From Salinisphaera sp. UBA1666 (lineage in GTDB: Bacteria > Pseudomonadota > Gammaproteobacteria > Nevskiales > Salinisphaeraceae): a stretch of DNA of 33,120 nucleotides. Positions within the stretch are counted from its first letter, which is position 1. Each line of letters starts with the position of its first letter. The DNA lies in the NCBI GenBank assembly GCA_002320455.1, contig DCKU01000174.1, positions 1 through 33,120 on the forward strand. Reading direction: 5' to 3'. The translations under genes were made by a program, and so were the position numbers. Below the pieces are notes generated by a model. It saw nothing but the letters and a program-made list of their open reading frames with translations. It made no database searches and was not told where the DNA came from. Of the stretch, positions 1 through 7,859 are shown piece by piece.

Positions 1-39
1 CAGGTTGTGCAGAGCTTCCCTAGGGGCTGCTGCACCTGA

Positions 40-82
40 GACAACAAAGCCGGCAGCGACTCCGTGCGTTGCCGGCGTTGTC
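40..82 (+). other. Long imperfect hairpin upstream of the hemolysin III gene
   Basis: Seen directly: GACAAC at 40-45 pairs with GTTGTC at 77-82, and GCCGGCA at 49-55 pairs with TGCCGGC at 70-76, giving 13 base pairs with a 3-nt bulge (AAA, 46-48) and a 14-nt loop. No T-run follows on the plus strand, so it is not a standard intrinsic terminator for an upstream gene. It could be a leader structure of the next gene or part of a small RNA; nothing in the window decides this. Confidence 0.4.
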
Positions 83-124
83 GTGTCCAGCGCTTGCCCC
101 GGCGGCCGTGGCAGAATACGGCTT

Positions 125-814
125 ATGCAAAAGAGCGCGACCGAGCCGCCGGTCAACAGCAGCGGCTATACGCTTGGCGAGGAGATTGCCAACGCTCTGA
201 CTTCGGCCATCGGCACCGCGCTGGCTATCGCCGGTCTGGTGGTCATGACCGTGTTTGCGGCCCTTAAGGGCGACGTCTGGCATATCGTCGGCGTTTCCAT
301 CTTTGGTGCGAGTCTGATCTTTTCGCACCTGTCGTCGACGCTGTATCACGCGATTGCGCCGCCGAGGGCCAAGCGTGTACTGCAGATCATCGATCATCTG
401 GCGATCTATTTCCTTATCGCCGGTACATATACGCCGTTTACGTTGGTCAATCTACGCGGGCCGTGGGGCTGGAGCCTACTGGTGCTGATCTGGGCATTGG
501 CGCTGTTCGGCGTCATCATCAAGAGCACGCGCCTGGACGACGTGCGTTATTTGTCCACGGCGTTTTATGTGGCCATGGGCTGGACGGCCGTGCTGGTCAT
601 CAAGCCCATGATCGAATCGGTGGCGCCGGGCGGGGTGGCGCTAATTGTGGCCGGCGGGCTGGCCTATACCGGCGGGGTGGCGTTCTATGCCTGGAATCGC
701 CTGCCGTATAACCACGCGATCTGGCATCTGTTTGTGATCGCCGGCGGCGGCCTGCACGTGTTTGCGGTGCTGTTTTATGTCGTGCCGCTGGCCGGCGCTG
801 CGCACGGTCTATGA
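125..814 (+). CDS. Hemolysin III family (PAQR-like) integral membrane protein
   Basis: The 229-residue product is a seven-helix membrane protein of the hemolysin III / YqfA family, related to eukaryotic PAQR receptors. Family marks visible are the N-terminal GEEIANALTSAIG helix (about 18-30), a SSTLYH motif near 70-75, an IDHLAIYFLIAGTYTPF segment near 88-104 and the C-terminal HAIWHLFVIAGGGLHVFAV with the histidines thought to form a metal site. Length fits the family (about 210-230). The ATG at 125 is chosen because the protein aligns from there; upstream codons in the same frame are arginine- and proline-rich and unlike a membrane protein. The stop overlaps the recQ start by 4 bases (ATGA), so the two genes are probably co-translated. 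Physiological role is not established; in E. coli the relative affects membrane lipid homeostasis. Hemolytic activity should not be assumed. Confidence 0.88.
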   Translation: MQKSATEPPVNSSGYTLGEEIANALTSAIGTALAIAGLVVMTVFAALKGDVWHIVGVSIFGASLIFSHLSSTLYHAIAPPRAKRVLQIIDHLAIYFLIAGTYTPFTLVNLRGPWGWSLLVLIWALALFGVIIKSTRLDDVRYLSTAFYVAMGWTAVLVIKPMIESVAPGGVALIVAGGLAYTGGVAFYAWNRLPYNHAIWHLFVIAGGGLHVFAVLFYVVPLAGAAHGL

Positions 815-2610
815 GTCAGGCGCTGACGGTTCTCCAGCAGGTCTTTGGCTACGATGCGTTTCGTGGCCAACAGGCCGATATCGTCGACCACGTCATCGAC
901 GGCGGCGATGCGCTAGTACTCATGCCCACCGGCGGCGGCAAGTCGCTGTGCTACCAGATCCCGGCGTTGTGTCGCGACGGCGTGGCCATTGTCGTTTCGC
1001 CCCTGATCGCGCTGATGGCGGACCAGGTGGCGGCGCTTCGCGAGCTGGGTGTGAAGGCCGCCTATCTAAACTCCACGCTGGAACCGGCCGAGCAACAACG
1101 CATCGAAGCCGATCTGGTCGCCGGCGAGATCGACCTGGTCTATGTCGCCCCCGAACGGTTGCTGCAGCCGCGCATGCTCGACGGACTGTCACGCAGCCCG
1201 GTTTCACTGTTCGCCATCGACGAGGCGCACTGTGTATCGCAGTGGGGCCACGATTTCCGCCCCGAATACCGCGGCCTAGCCTGTCTGGCCGAGCGTTTTC
1301 CAAGCGTGCCGCGCATCGCTCTCACCGCTACCGCCGACCTGCGGACCCGCGAGGAAATCATCGAACAGCTCGGGCTGCAGGCGGCTGCGCACTACGTGCA
1401 CAGCTTCGACCGGCCCAATATCCAGTATCGCGTGGCCGAGCGCGGCAGCGCCAAGCAGCAGCTGATCGATTTCATCCAGCGCGAGCACGCAAGCGATGCC
1501 GGCATTGTGTATTGCCTGTCGCGCAAGAAGGTCGAGGACACGGCCGAATGGCTCTCTGCGACCGGCCGCGAGGCACTGGCCTACCACGCCGGTCTGTCGC
1601 CGACGCTACGTGCGCACAATCAAGCGCGATTTCTGCGCGAAGAGGGCGTGATCGTGGTGGCCACCGTGGCCTTCGGCATGGGCATCGACAAGCCCGACGT
1701 GCGTTTCGTCGCGCATCTGGATCTGCCGTCCAGTATGGAAGCGTATTACCAGGAGACAGGACGCGCCGGGCGCGACGGCCAGCCGGCCACGGCCTGGATG
1801 CTCTACGGATTAAACGACGCCGTCCAGCGTCGCCGCATGATCGAGCAGGGGGCCGCATCGGCCGAGCGCAAGCGTGTCGAACACGGCAAGCTGAACGCGA
1901 TCCTGGCGTATTGTGAGCTGGCCAGCTGTCGTCGGATCCATCTGTTGGCCTACTTTGGCGAAGCGAACCAAGCCGCCTGTGGCAATTGCGACACCTGTCT
2001 GAACCCGCCCGATACCTACGATGCCACCCGGTATGCCCGTATTGCGCTTTCAGCGATCTATCGCACCGGGCAGCGCTTTGGCACCGGGTATATCGTCGAT
2101 CATCTGCGCGGGGCGCACTCGGATCGCGCTGAGTCGCTCGGGCACGATCAGCTGTCCACGGCCGGGCTGGGCCAGGACATGGCGGCCAAAACCTGGCGCT
2201 CGATCCTGCGTCAGCTGGTGGCGCTGGGCTATATCGAGGTTGAGCATGCCTATGGCGGTCTGCGCCTGGCCGAGGCGTGTCGCGGTCTGCTGCGGGGCGA
2301 AGAGCAGCTGGAGCTGCGCGTGGATCGCAGTGCCAAGCGCGCGAGCGCTGCGCGGTTGAAAAAAGATCTGCCGCCTATCGAAATCGAGGACGAGCCGCTC
2401 TGGGAGGCGCTTCGGCAGGTGCGCACCGATCTGGCACGCGAGGCCGATGTGCCGCCGTATGTGATCTTTCATGACGCCACGCTGCGGCACATGCTCGCCG
2501 AGCGTCCCACCGATCTGGACGCGCTGTCGCGAGTACCCGGCGTGGGCGATAAAAAACGCGATGCCTACGGCCGTGCCTTCATTGCGGCGATCGCCGAGCA
2601 CGCCAGCTAA
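811..2610 (+). CDS. recQ: ATP-dependent DNA helicase RecQ
   Basis: A 599-residue 3'-5' superfamily 2 helicase that unwinds DNA in RecF-type recombination and replication fork repair. Visible in order: the N-terminal FRGQQ motif 0 near 17-21, Walker A GGGKS at 41-45, the DEAH box at 137-140 followed by the aromatic-rich loop CVSQWGHDFRPEY, a helicase C-terminal domain with GFGMGIDKPDVRF-like motif V/VI (here AFGMGIDKPDVRFVAH and QETGRAGRDG), four zinc-binding cysteines (CRR...CGNC..C) around 370-395, a winged-helix region, and a C-terminal HRDC domain from about residue 520 (LARERDVPPYVIFHDATL-like). All are intact and the length matches E. coli RecQ (about 609). It starts 4 bases inside the preceding membrane protein gene. 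Confidence 0.96.
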   Translation: MSQALTVLQQVFGYDAFRGQQADIVDHVIDGGDALVLMPTGGGKSLCYQIPALCRDGVAIVVSPLIALMADQVAALRELGVKAAYLNSTLEPAEQQRIEADLVAGEIDLVYVAPERLLQPRMLDGLSRSPVSLFAIDEAHCVSQWGHDFRPEYRGLACLAERFPSVPRIALTATADLRTREEIIEQLGLQAAAHYVHSFDRPNIQYRVAERGSAKQQLIDFIQREHASDAGIVYCLSRKKVEDTAEWLSATGREALAYHAGLSPTLRAHNQARFLREEGVIVVATVAFGMGIDKPDVRFVAHLDLPSSMEAYYQETGRAGRDGQPATAWMLYGLNDAVQRRRMIEQGAASAERKRVEHGKLNAILAYCELASCRRIHLLAYFGEANQAACGNCDTCLNPPDTYDATRYARIALSAIYRTGQRFGTGYIVDHLRGAHSDRAESLGHDQLSTAGLGQDMAAKTWRSILRQLVALGYIEVEHAYGGLRLAEACRGLLRGEEQLELRVDRSAKRASAARLKKDLPPIEIEDEPLWEALRQVRTDLAREADVPPYVIFHDATLRHMLAERPTDLDALSRVPGVGDKKRDAYGRAFIAAIAEHAS

Positions 2611-2686
2611 CAACCGGCCGTTCGGGCGACGGGCGTAGCCTGCCAATTTGCAACATGAGCGCCTTGTCGGCAAGCTCTCGCGCTGT

Positions 2687-2725
2687 CCAGGCGCGACTCG
2701 GCGTAACAACGAGCCTTGCGCCTGG
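2687..2725 (+). other. Two-part hairpin in the recQ-betT intergenic region
   Basis: CCAGGCGC at 2687-2694 is a perfect inverted repeat of GCGCCTGG at 2718-2725, and inside it CTCG (2697-2700) pairs with CGAG (2710-2713) around a 9-nt loop. This is the only conspicuous element in the 275-base gap 2611-2885; I see no clear ORF, tRNA or promoter there. The stem lacks a following T-run, so it may be a Rho-independent terminator without a tail, a transcription pause, or a leader element of the transporter gene. Confidence 0.4.
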
Positions 2726-2885
2726 CGCCCGCACACGGCGAGACGTGATGCACGTAGGGGCAGGCGGACCCGATCGCACTCGATACTAGCCGTTGTTGTT
2801 CGGCACTGCGCCGTTGCGCGTACCGGCCGACTCAAACCAGGCGATCGTGCGCACCGGCCCCGTTGTCGAATCAGCACGAGGTCTC

Positions 2886-4961
2886 ATGAGCCAGAACAAC
2901 GCCAGCACTCAGAAACCTACGAAGGATCGGCTCAATCCGATCGTCTTCTATGGCTCTGCCATCACGATCATCGTCTTTTCTTTATGGACGATGATTTTCA
3001 CCGATCAAGCCCAATCGGTCATCGCGCTCGTCCAGGGATGGATCTCCAACACGTTTGGTTGGTACTACTTCCTCACGGTCCTGATCTATCTCGTGTTCGT
3101 GCTGTTCGTAGCCGTGTCGCGCTTTGGCAAGATCCGGCTGGGCCCGGAACAGTCGCGACCGGAGTTCAACCTGTTCTCTTGGGCGGCCATGCTGTTTTCG
3201 GCCGGCATCGGTATTGGCGTGATCTTTTTCGGCATCGCCGAGCCGATCATGCAATACAACAATGCCCCGGACCGGCCGGTGGACGACGTGATGGCCGCCC
3301 GTCACGCCATGGAGCTGACGTTTCTGCACTGGGGTATCTCCGGCTGGGCGATCTATTCGCTGGTCGGGATGTCGCTGGCGTTCTTTTCGTATCGTTATGA
3401 CCTGCCGCTGACGATCCGCAGCGCCCTGTATCCGCTGTTCGGCCAGCGCATCCACGGCTGGATCGGCCATACGGTCGACATCGCGGCCGTGGTCGCGACG
3501 GTGTTCGGCATCGCAGCCGCCCTGGGTATCGGTATCGTCCAGCTCAACTTCGGGCTGGAGTACATGTTCGGCATCACCGCCAGCATCTGGACCCAGATCT
3601 TCCTGGTGGTGGCCATCGTCGGCTTTGCCACCATCTCGGCCGTGACCGGCGTCGAAAAGGGCATTCGTCGCCTGTCCGAGTTCAATATCCTGCTGGCCGT
3701 GGCGCTGCTGGTCTTTGTACTGGTTACCGGTCAGACACTGTTTCTGCTGAACACCTTGGTCACCAACATCGGCGACTATCTGACGAACTTCGTGCAGCTG
3801 TCGACCGACACCTTTTCTTTCCAGGGTGAAGATGCCCAGGGCTGGCTCGACGGCTGGACGCTGTTCTTCTGGGCCTGGTGGATTGCCTGGGGCCCGTTCG
3901 TGGGCCTGTTCCTGGCGCGAATCTCGCGCGGCCGCACCATCGGCGAATTCGTGGCCGGCACCATGACGCTGCCCATCGCGTTCATGATGATCTGGATGTC
4001 GCTGCTCGGTAACTCGGCGCTGGACATGGTCATGAACGGCAACGCCGAATTCGGCGAAGCGGTGATGAACAACCCGCCGTCCGGGATCTATCTGTTCTTG
4101 GCGCAGCTGCCGATGCCTCTGGTCTCGACCATTGCGGTGACGGTGCTGGGTATCGTGTTCTTCGTCACCTCCGGTGATTCGGGCGCCCTGGTACTGTCGA
4201 ATTTCACCTCGTACCTGAAAAACGCTAACAGCGACGCGCCCGTCTGGATGCGTGTGCTTTGGGCGGTGATCATCGGCGTACTGACCCTGTCGCTGCTCTT
4301 GGCCGGTTCCGGTACCAGCGGGCTGACGGCCCTGCAAAGCGCGGTGGTCGTTACAGGCCTTCCGTTCTCGGTGGTGCTGTTCTTCATGATCGCCGGGCTC
4401 TGGAAAGGCTTGCGCATGGAGGCCTTCAAGTTCGACAGTCAGCGCGTGAGCCTGCCCGGCCATCTGTCCGGTCGGACCGGCGGGCGAGATGCCGTGAGCT
4501 GGACGCGACGCGTATCCCGGGCCATGAGCTTTCCCAGCTATCGCAACGTGATGCGCTATCTGGATTCGGCCGTACGTCCGGCCATGGACGACGTCGCCGC
4601 CGAGCTACGCGAGCAGGGCATGACCATCGATGTCTATACCGACGGCGAGGGCGACGAGCGCCACGCCGGGCTGCGGATATCGCTGGGCGAAGAGCAGGAC
4701 TTCAACTACCAGGTTTGGCCGCGCAAGTTCCAGACCCCGACGTTTGCCATTCGTGCATCGCAGGCCAGCTCGTACTATTATCGGCTCGAAGTCTTTTTGA
4801 CCGAGGGCACCCAGGGCTACGACCTCATGGACTACTCCAAGGCCCAGGTCATCGATGACATCCTAGACCAGTACGAGTCGCACCTGCACTTTCTGCACTT
4901 GAGCCGGCTGGCGCCTGGGGACTCGACGCTGCCCGACGGGCCCGAGCAGCCCGGCAACTGA
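2886..4961 (+). CDS. betT: BCCT-family choline/betaine transporter, BetT-like
   Basis: A 691-residue betaine/choline/carnitine transporter with about 12 membrane helices. BCCT marks include the FSAGIGIGVIFFGIAEPI segment near residues 100-117 and the WTLFFWAWWIAWGPFVGLFLARISRGRTI signature near 320-350. The region after about residue 520 is a long soluble tail containing NYQVWPRKFQTPTFAIRA and YDLMDYSKAQVIDDILDQYESHL, features of the BetT-type C-terminal domain that in E. coli controls osmotic activation of choline uptake. That makes BetT more likely than BetP or OpuD, although substrate is inferred. The ATG at 2886 has GAGG a few bases upstream and begins a normal BCCT N-terminus; an in-frame start at 2793 would add a low-similarity extension. 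No bet dehydrogenase genes are next to it. A strong terminator follows at 4984. Confidence 0.88.
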   Translation: MSQNNASTQKPTKDRLNPIVFYGSAITIIVFSLWTMIFTDQAQSVIALVQGWISNTFGWYYFLTVLIYLVFVLFVAVSRFGKIRLGPEQSRPEFNLFSWAAMLFSAGIGIGVIFFGIAEPIMQYNNAPDRPVDDVMAARHAMELTFLHWGISGWAIYSLVGMSLAFFSYRYDLPLTIRSALYPLFGQRIHGWIGHTVDIAAVVATVFGIAAALGIGIVQLNFGLEYMFGITASIWTQIFLVVAIVGFATISAVTGVEKGIRRLSEFNILLAVALLVFVLVTGQTLFLLNTLVTNIGDYLTNFVQLSTDTFSFQGEDAQGWLDGWTLFFWAWWIAWGPFVGLFLARISRGRTIGEFVAGTMTLPIAFMMIWMSLLGNSALDMVMNGNAEFGEAVMNNPPSGIYLFLAQLPMPLVSTIAVTVLGIVFFVTSGDSGALVLSNFTSYLKNANSDAPVWMRVLWAVIIGVLTLSLLLAGSGTSGLTALQSAVVVTGLPFSVVLFFMIAGLWKGLRMEAFKFDSQRVSLPGHLSGRTGGRDAVSWTRRVSRAMSFPSYRNVMRYLDSAVRPAMDDVAAELREQGMTIDVYTDGEGDERHAGLRISLGEEQDFNYQVWPRKFQTPTFAIRASQASSYYYRLEVFLTEGTQGYDLMDYSKAQVIDDILDQYESHLHFLHLSRLAPGDSTLPDGPEQPGN

Positions 4962-4983
4962 TCGGGATCGCTTGACGTCCTAG

Positions 4984-5011
4984 AAGCCCGGCCCGCGCGC
5001 CGGGCTTTTTT
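4984..5011 (+). terminator. Rho-independent terminator after betT
   Basis: AAGCCCGGC (4984-4992) and GCCGGGCTT (4999-5007) form a perfect 9-bp GC-rich stem with a 6-nt loop, followed by a run of T (5006-5011). It ends the transporter transcript on the plus strand. Its T-run runs into the stop codon of the convergent reductase gene; on the minus strand no comparable T-run follows. Confidence 0.92.
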
Positions 5012-7049
5012 ATAGCCGCGCGGCCAGCTCGGCGGCTTCGCGGATTGCCCGCTTGGCATCCAGCTCGGCGGCCCGCGCGGCACCGCCAATGACATGTACC
5101 CGCTTGCGACCGATACGCGCGGTCAGCCCTCCGAGCAGATCCCGGCGGCGTTCTTGCCCGGCACAGACCACGACGTGGTCCACCGCCAGGCAGCGGGCTG
5201 TCTCGTCCACGCGAACATGCAGGCCGTCGTCGTCGATCCGCTCGTAGGCGACGCCGACCAGCGTTTCAACCTGCTTATGCCGCAGCGAGGCCCGATGTGC
5301 CCAGCCGCTGGTCTTTCCCAGATCGCGGCCCGGTTTGTGGGTGCTGCGCTGGCACAGAATCACCTCGCGCGGAGACGGCGCCGGAGCGGGCGGCACCAGG
5401 CCGGCCGGCGCGTCAAACGTCGGATCCACGCCCCATTCTGCAAAGAATCGCTGGCGATCCTCGGCCGGCGCCGGGCGTTCGTGGGTGAGATATTCGGCCA
5501 CGTCGAAGCCGATACCACCGGCGCCGATGATCGCCACGCGGGCGCCGGCACGGCGCTCGCCGCTGACCAGCTGCGCATACGAGATGACCTTGGCGTGGTC
5601 GATGCCGTCGATATCGGGCACGCGTGGGACGACGCCGGTCGCAAGAATCACGGTATCGAAGTCCGCGGCCAGGGCCTCGACGCCGGCTGTGGTGTTCAGC
5701 CGACAGTCCACGCCGGTCTGGATCAGACGTCGCTCGTAGTAGCGCAGCGTTTCGGCAAATTCCTCCTTGCCGGGAATGGCCCGGGCCAGGCGGAATTGCC
5801 CCCCGATGGCGGCCTGTTGCTCGAACAACACCACCGAATGGCCCCGCTGGCCGCAGCGCATGGCGGCTTCCAGGCCGGCCGGGCCGGCGCCCACGACCGC
5901 AACCCGCTTGGGCGTAGCCGCGGGCGGAAAATTCAGCCGGGTTTCATAGCCGGCGCGCGGGTTGACCAAGCAACTGGCGCGCTGCCACTTGAACGTATGA
6001 TCCAGACAGGCCTGGTTGCAGGCGATACACGTGTTGATATCGGCCGCGCGATTATCGCGTGCCTTCTGCGCAAACGCCGGGTCGGCCAGAAACGGGCGTG
6101 CCATAGACACCATATCGGCGGTGCCGCTTGCCAGCAGCGCTTCAGCCACGCCGGGGTCGTTGATTCGATTGGTGGTAATCAGAGGCAGAGCCACCGCACC
6201 CTTGAGCTTGGCCGTCACCTCGGCAAAGGCCGCCCGCGGCACCCGGGTCACGATCGTGGGCACTCGTGCTTCGTGCCAGCCGATCCCGGTATTGATGAGC
6301 GTGGCGCCGGCGGCTTCCACAGCCTGTGCCAGCGCGACGATATCGTCCCAGCTCTGTCCGTCTTCGACCAGCTCGAGCATGGACAGGCGATAAACGATGA
6401 TGAAATCCGGGCCCACGGCGGCGCGAATGCCGGCCACGATTTCTGACACGATGCGTTGGCGCGCCTCGCGACTGCCGCCATAGGCATCACGCCGGTCATT
6501 CACGCGCGGCGCCAGGAATTGGTTCAGAAGATAGCCTTCCGAGCCCATGATCTCGACGCCGTCGTAGCCGGCGCGCCGTGCCAGGCGCGCGGCCCGGATA
6601 TAGTCGGCAATGGTGCGCCGGATAGCCCGCTCGGAAAGCCGCCGTGGCCGAAACGGGGTGATCGGCGAGGCTTTATCCGACGGACCCACGATGAATGGAT
6701 GATAGCCATAGCGCCCGGCGTGCAAGATCTGCATACAGATCTTGGACTCACCCTGGCCGGCGCCGTGTACGGCAGCCGTGATCCGCCGGTGCGCGGCCGC
6801 GTGTCCGATATGGCGCATCTCACCGGCCATAGGCGAAACCCAGCCCGCGTGGTTGGGGCTGATCCCGCCGGTAATCATTAGCCCGATGCCCGATTCCGCG
6901 CGCTCGGCGAAATAAGCCGCCAGCTCACCGTAATGCCAGAAGAAATCTTCCATGCCGGTGTGCATCGAGCCCATCACCAGACGGTTGGCCAGTTGCGTAA
7001 AGCCCAGGTCCAGCGGTTGGAACAGGTGCGGGTAGGCGGGGTGGGCCAT
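5010..7049 (-). CDS. fadH: NADPH-dependent 2,4-dienoyl-CoA reductase, FadH-like
   Basis: A 679-residue multidomain flavo-iron-sulfur enzyme; E. coli FadH is 672 residues. It reduces 2,4-dienoyl-CoA during beta-oxidation of unsaturated fatty acids. The N-terminal old-yellow-enzyme TIM barrel (about 1-350) carries MGSMHTGMED, HAGRYGYHP, the active-site region MGSEGYLLNQFL and a histidine in NTGIGWHEARVP. The [4Fe-4S] ligands follow as C-x2-C-x3-C-x11-C in CIACNQACLDHTFKWQRASC. Then come an FAD-binding Rossmann motif (VAVVGAGPAGLEAA) and an NADP-binding one (VAIIGAGGIGFDVAEYL). All cofactor motifs are intact. Start ATG at 7049 gives the usual family N-terminus. Related enzymes of the same architecture act on other enones, so FadH is the best but not the only reading. 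The gene is transcribed away from the Tag-like gene. Confidence 0.9.
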   Translation of the reverse strand: MAHPAYPHLFQPLDLGFTQLANRLVMGSMHTGMEDFFWHYGELAAYFAERAESGIGLMITGGISPNHAGWVSPMAGEMRHIGHAAAHRRITAAVHGAGQGESKICMQILHAGRYGYHPFIVGPSDKASPITPFRPRRLSERAIRRTIADYIRAARLARRAGYDGVEIMGSEGYLLNQFLAPRVNDRRDAYGGSREARQRIVSEIVAGIRAAVGPDFIIVYRLSMLELVEDGQSWDDIVALAQAVEAAGATLINTGIGWHEARVPTIVTRVPRAAFAEVTAKLKGAVALPLITTNRINDPGVAEALLASGTADMVSMARPFLADPAFAQKARDNRAADINTCIACNQACLDHTFKWQRASCLVNPRAGYETRLNFPPAATPKRVAVVGAGPAGLEAAMRCGQRGHSVVLFEQQAAIGGQFRLARAIPGKEEFAETLRYYERRLIQTGVDCRLNTTAGVEALAADFDTVILATGVVPRVPDIDGIDHAKVISYAQLVSGERRAGARVAIIGAGGIGFDVAEYLTHERPAPAEDRQRFFAEWGVDPTFDAPAGLVPPAPAPSPREVILCQRSTHKPGRDLGKTSGWAHRASLRHKQVETLVGVAYERIDDDGLHVRVDETARCLAVDHVVVCAGQERRRDLLGGLTARIGRKRVHVIGGAARAAELDAKRAIREAAELAARL

Positions 7050-7128
7050 GGCCGTAGACGCGAAAGATGTGATAATTAGAAACTAGCACTTTTCTGAATG
7101 GCCGGCAGGCGTCAGACGGCGATACCGA

Positions 7129-7154
7129 CGTGGCGGGTTAGAATAACCACCACG
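7129..7154 (+). promoter_or_regulatory. Inverted repeat in the leader of the glycosylase gene
   Basis: CGTGG (7129-7133) and GGTTA (7136-7140) are mirrored by TAACC (7144-7148) and CCACG (7150-7154), a 10-bp interrupted dyad with a GAA centre. It contains a -10-like TAGAAT at 7139-7144 and ends 18 bases before the ATG at 7173. It could be an operator overlapping the promoter or an mRNA hairpin. No matching -35 was evident. Confidence 0.35.
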
Positions 7155-7172
7155 TTTCAACCGGGTCGTTCC

Positions 7173-7859
7173 ATGGCCTCATTTGCCGAGATCGAAGCCG
7201 CGGCCGTCCACCTTCTGGGCTCGCGCGAGGCACTGGCGGCCCGTTTGGTCAAACCGGAGCCACCGGAAAGCCTGGCGATGATCGGCGACGATCGGTATCT
7301 GTCGGTCATGTGTCGGCGGATCTTTCGCGCCGGATTAACCCATCGACTGGTCGATGCCCGCTGGCCGGCGTTCGAAATCGCCTTCGCCGATTTCGACCCG
7401 GCTACGGTCGCAGCGCTGACCGACGATGAGCTCAAGCGCCTGGCCACCGATGAAAGTCTGATCCGGCACAAGAAAAAGATAGCCGCCGTGCGTTCCAACG
7501 CCCAGGCGATAGGGGCCCTGATCGAAGAGTTTGGCGCTTTCGGCGTATGGCTGGCCGACTGGGAAGACGACGAGATCATCGATCTCTGGTTAGAGCTCAA
7601 ACAGCGTTTCGTACAGCTCGGCGGCCAGTCCGGCCCGCGTTTTCTGCGCATGATCGGCAAGGACACGTTTCTTTTGACCGACTGGGTTGCCCAGGCGATG
7701 ACGTACTGGGGCGTGGCCGACGGCAAGCTCCATACGAAGGCCGGCGTGCGCGCCGCCCAGGCGCGATTCAACGACTGGCAGGCCGAAACCGGCCGGCCCA
7801 TGTGCCAGCTGAGCCAAATTCTGGCGTTTTCTATTTCAAAAAAGACAGGTTCTGCATGA
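7173..7859 (+). CDS. DNA-3-methyladenine glycosylase I (Tag)-like protein
   Basis: The 228-residue product resembles the Tag/COG2818 family, which excises 3-methyladenine from alkylated DNA. The best match is the helix-hairpin-helix segment around 55-100: the stretch FADFDPATVAALTDDELKRLATDESLIRHKKKIAAVRSNAQA has the order and spacing of Tag's FDPxKVA...IIRHRGKIxAxxxNA. The Tag N-terminal RCGW segment and the C-terminal histidine/cysteine pair that hold its zinc are not recognisable here, so this belongs to a divergent subgroup and activity is inferred. ATG at 7173 is preferred; the in-frame extension back to 7098 is not conserved-looking and lies in the promoter region. The stop overlaps the start of the following lipoprotein gene by 4 bases. 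Confidence 0.72.
   Translation: MASFAEIEAAAVHLLGSREALAARLVKPEPPESLAMIGDDRYLSVMCRRIFRAGLTHRLVDARWPAFEIAFADFDPATVAALTDDELKRLATDESLIRHKKKIAAVRSNAQAIGALIEEFGAFGVWLADWEDDEIIDLWLELKQRFVQLGGQSGPRFLRMIGKDTFLLTDWVAQAMTYWGVADGKLHTKAGVRAAQARFNDWQAETGRPMCQLSQILAFSISKKTGSA

Noticed and set aside
2982..4463. 493-codon open frame antisense to the betT gene
   Set aside because: The translation is a low-complexity, histidine-, glutamine- and arginine-rich string; it mirrors the codon bias of the real membrane protein gene.
5094..6446. 450-codon open frame antisense to fadH
   Set aside because: The FadH reading has complete cofactor motifs; the opposite frame has no recognisable domain and is a GC-rich shadow.
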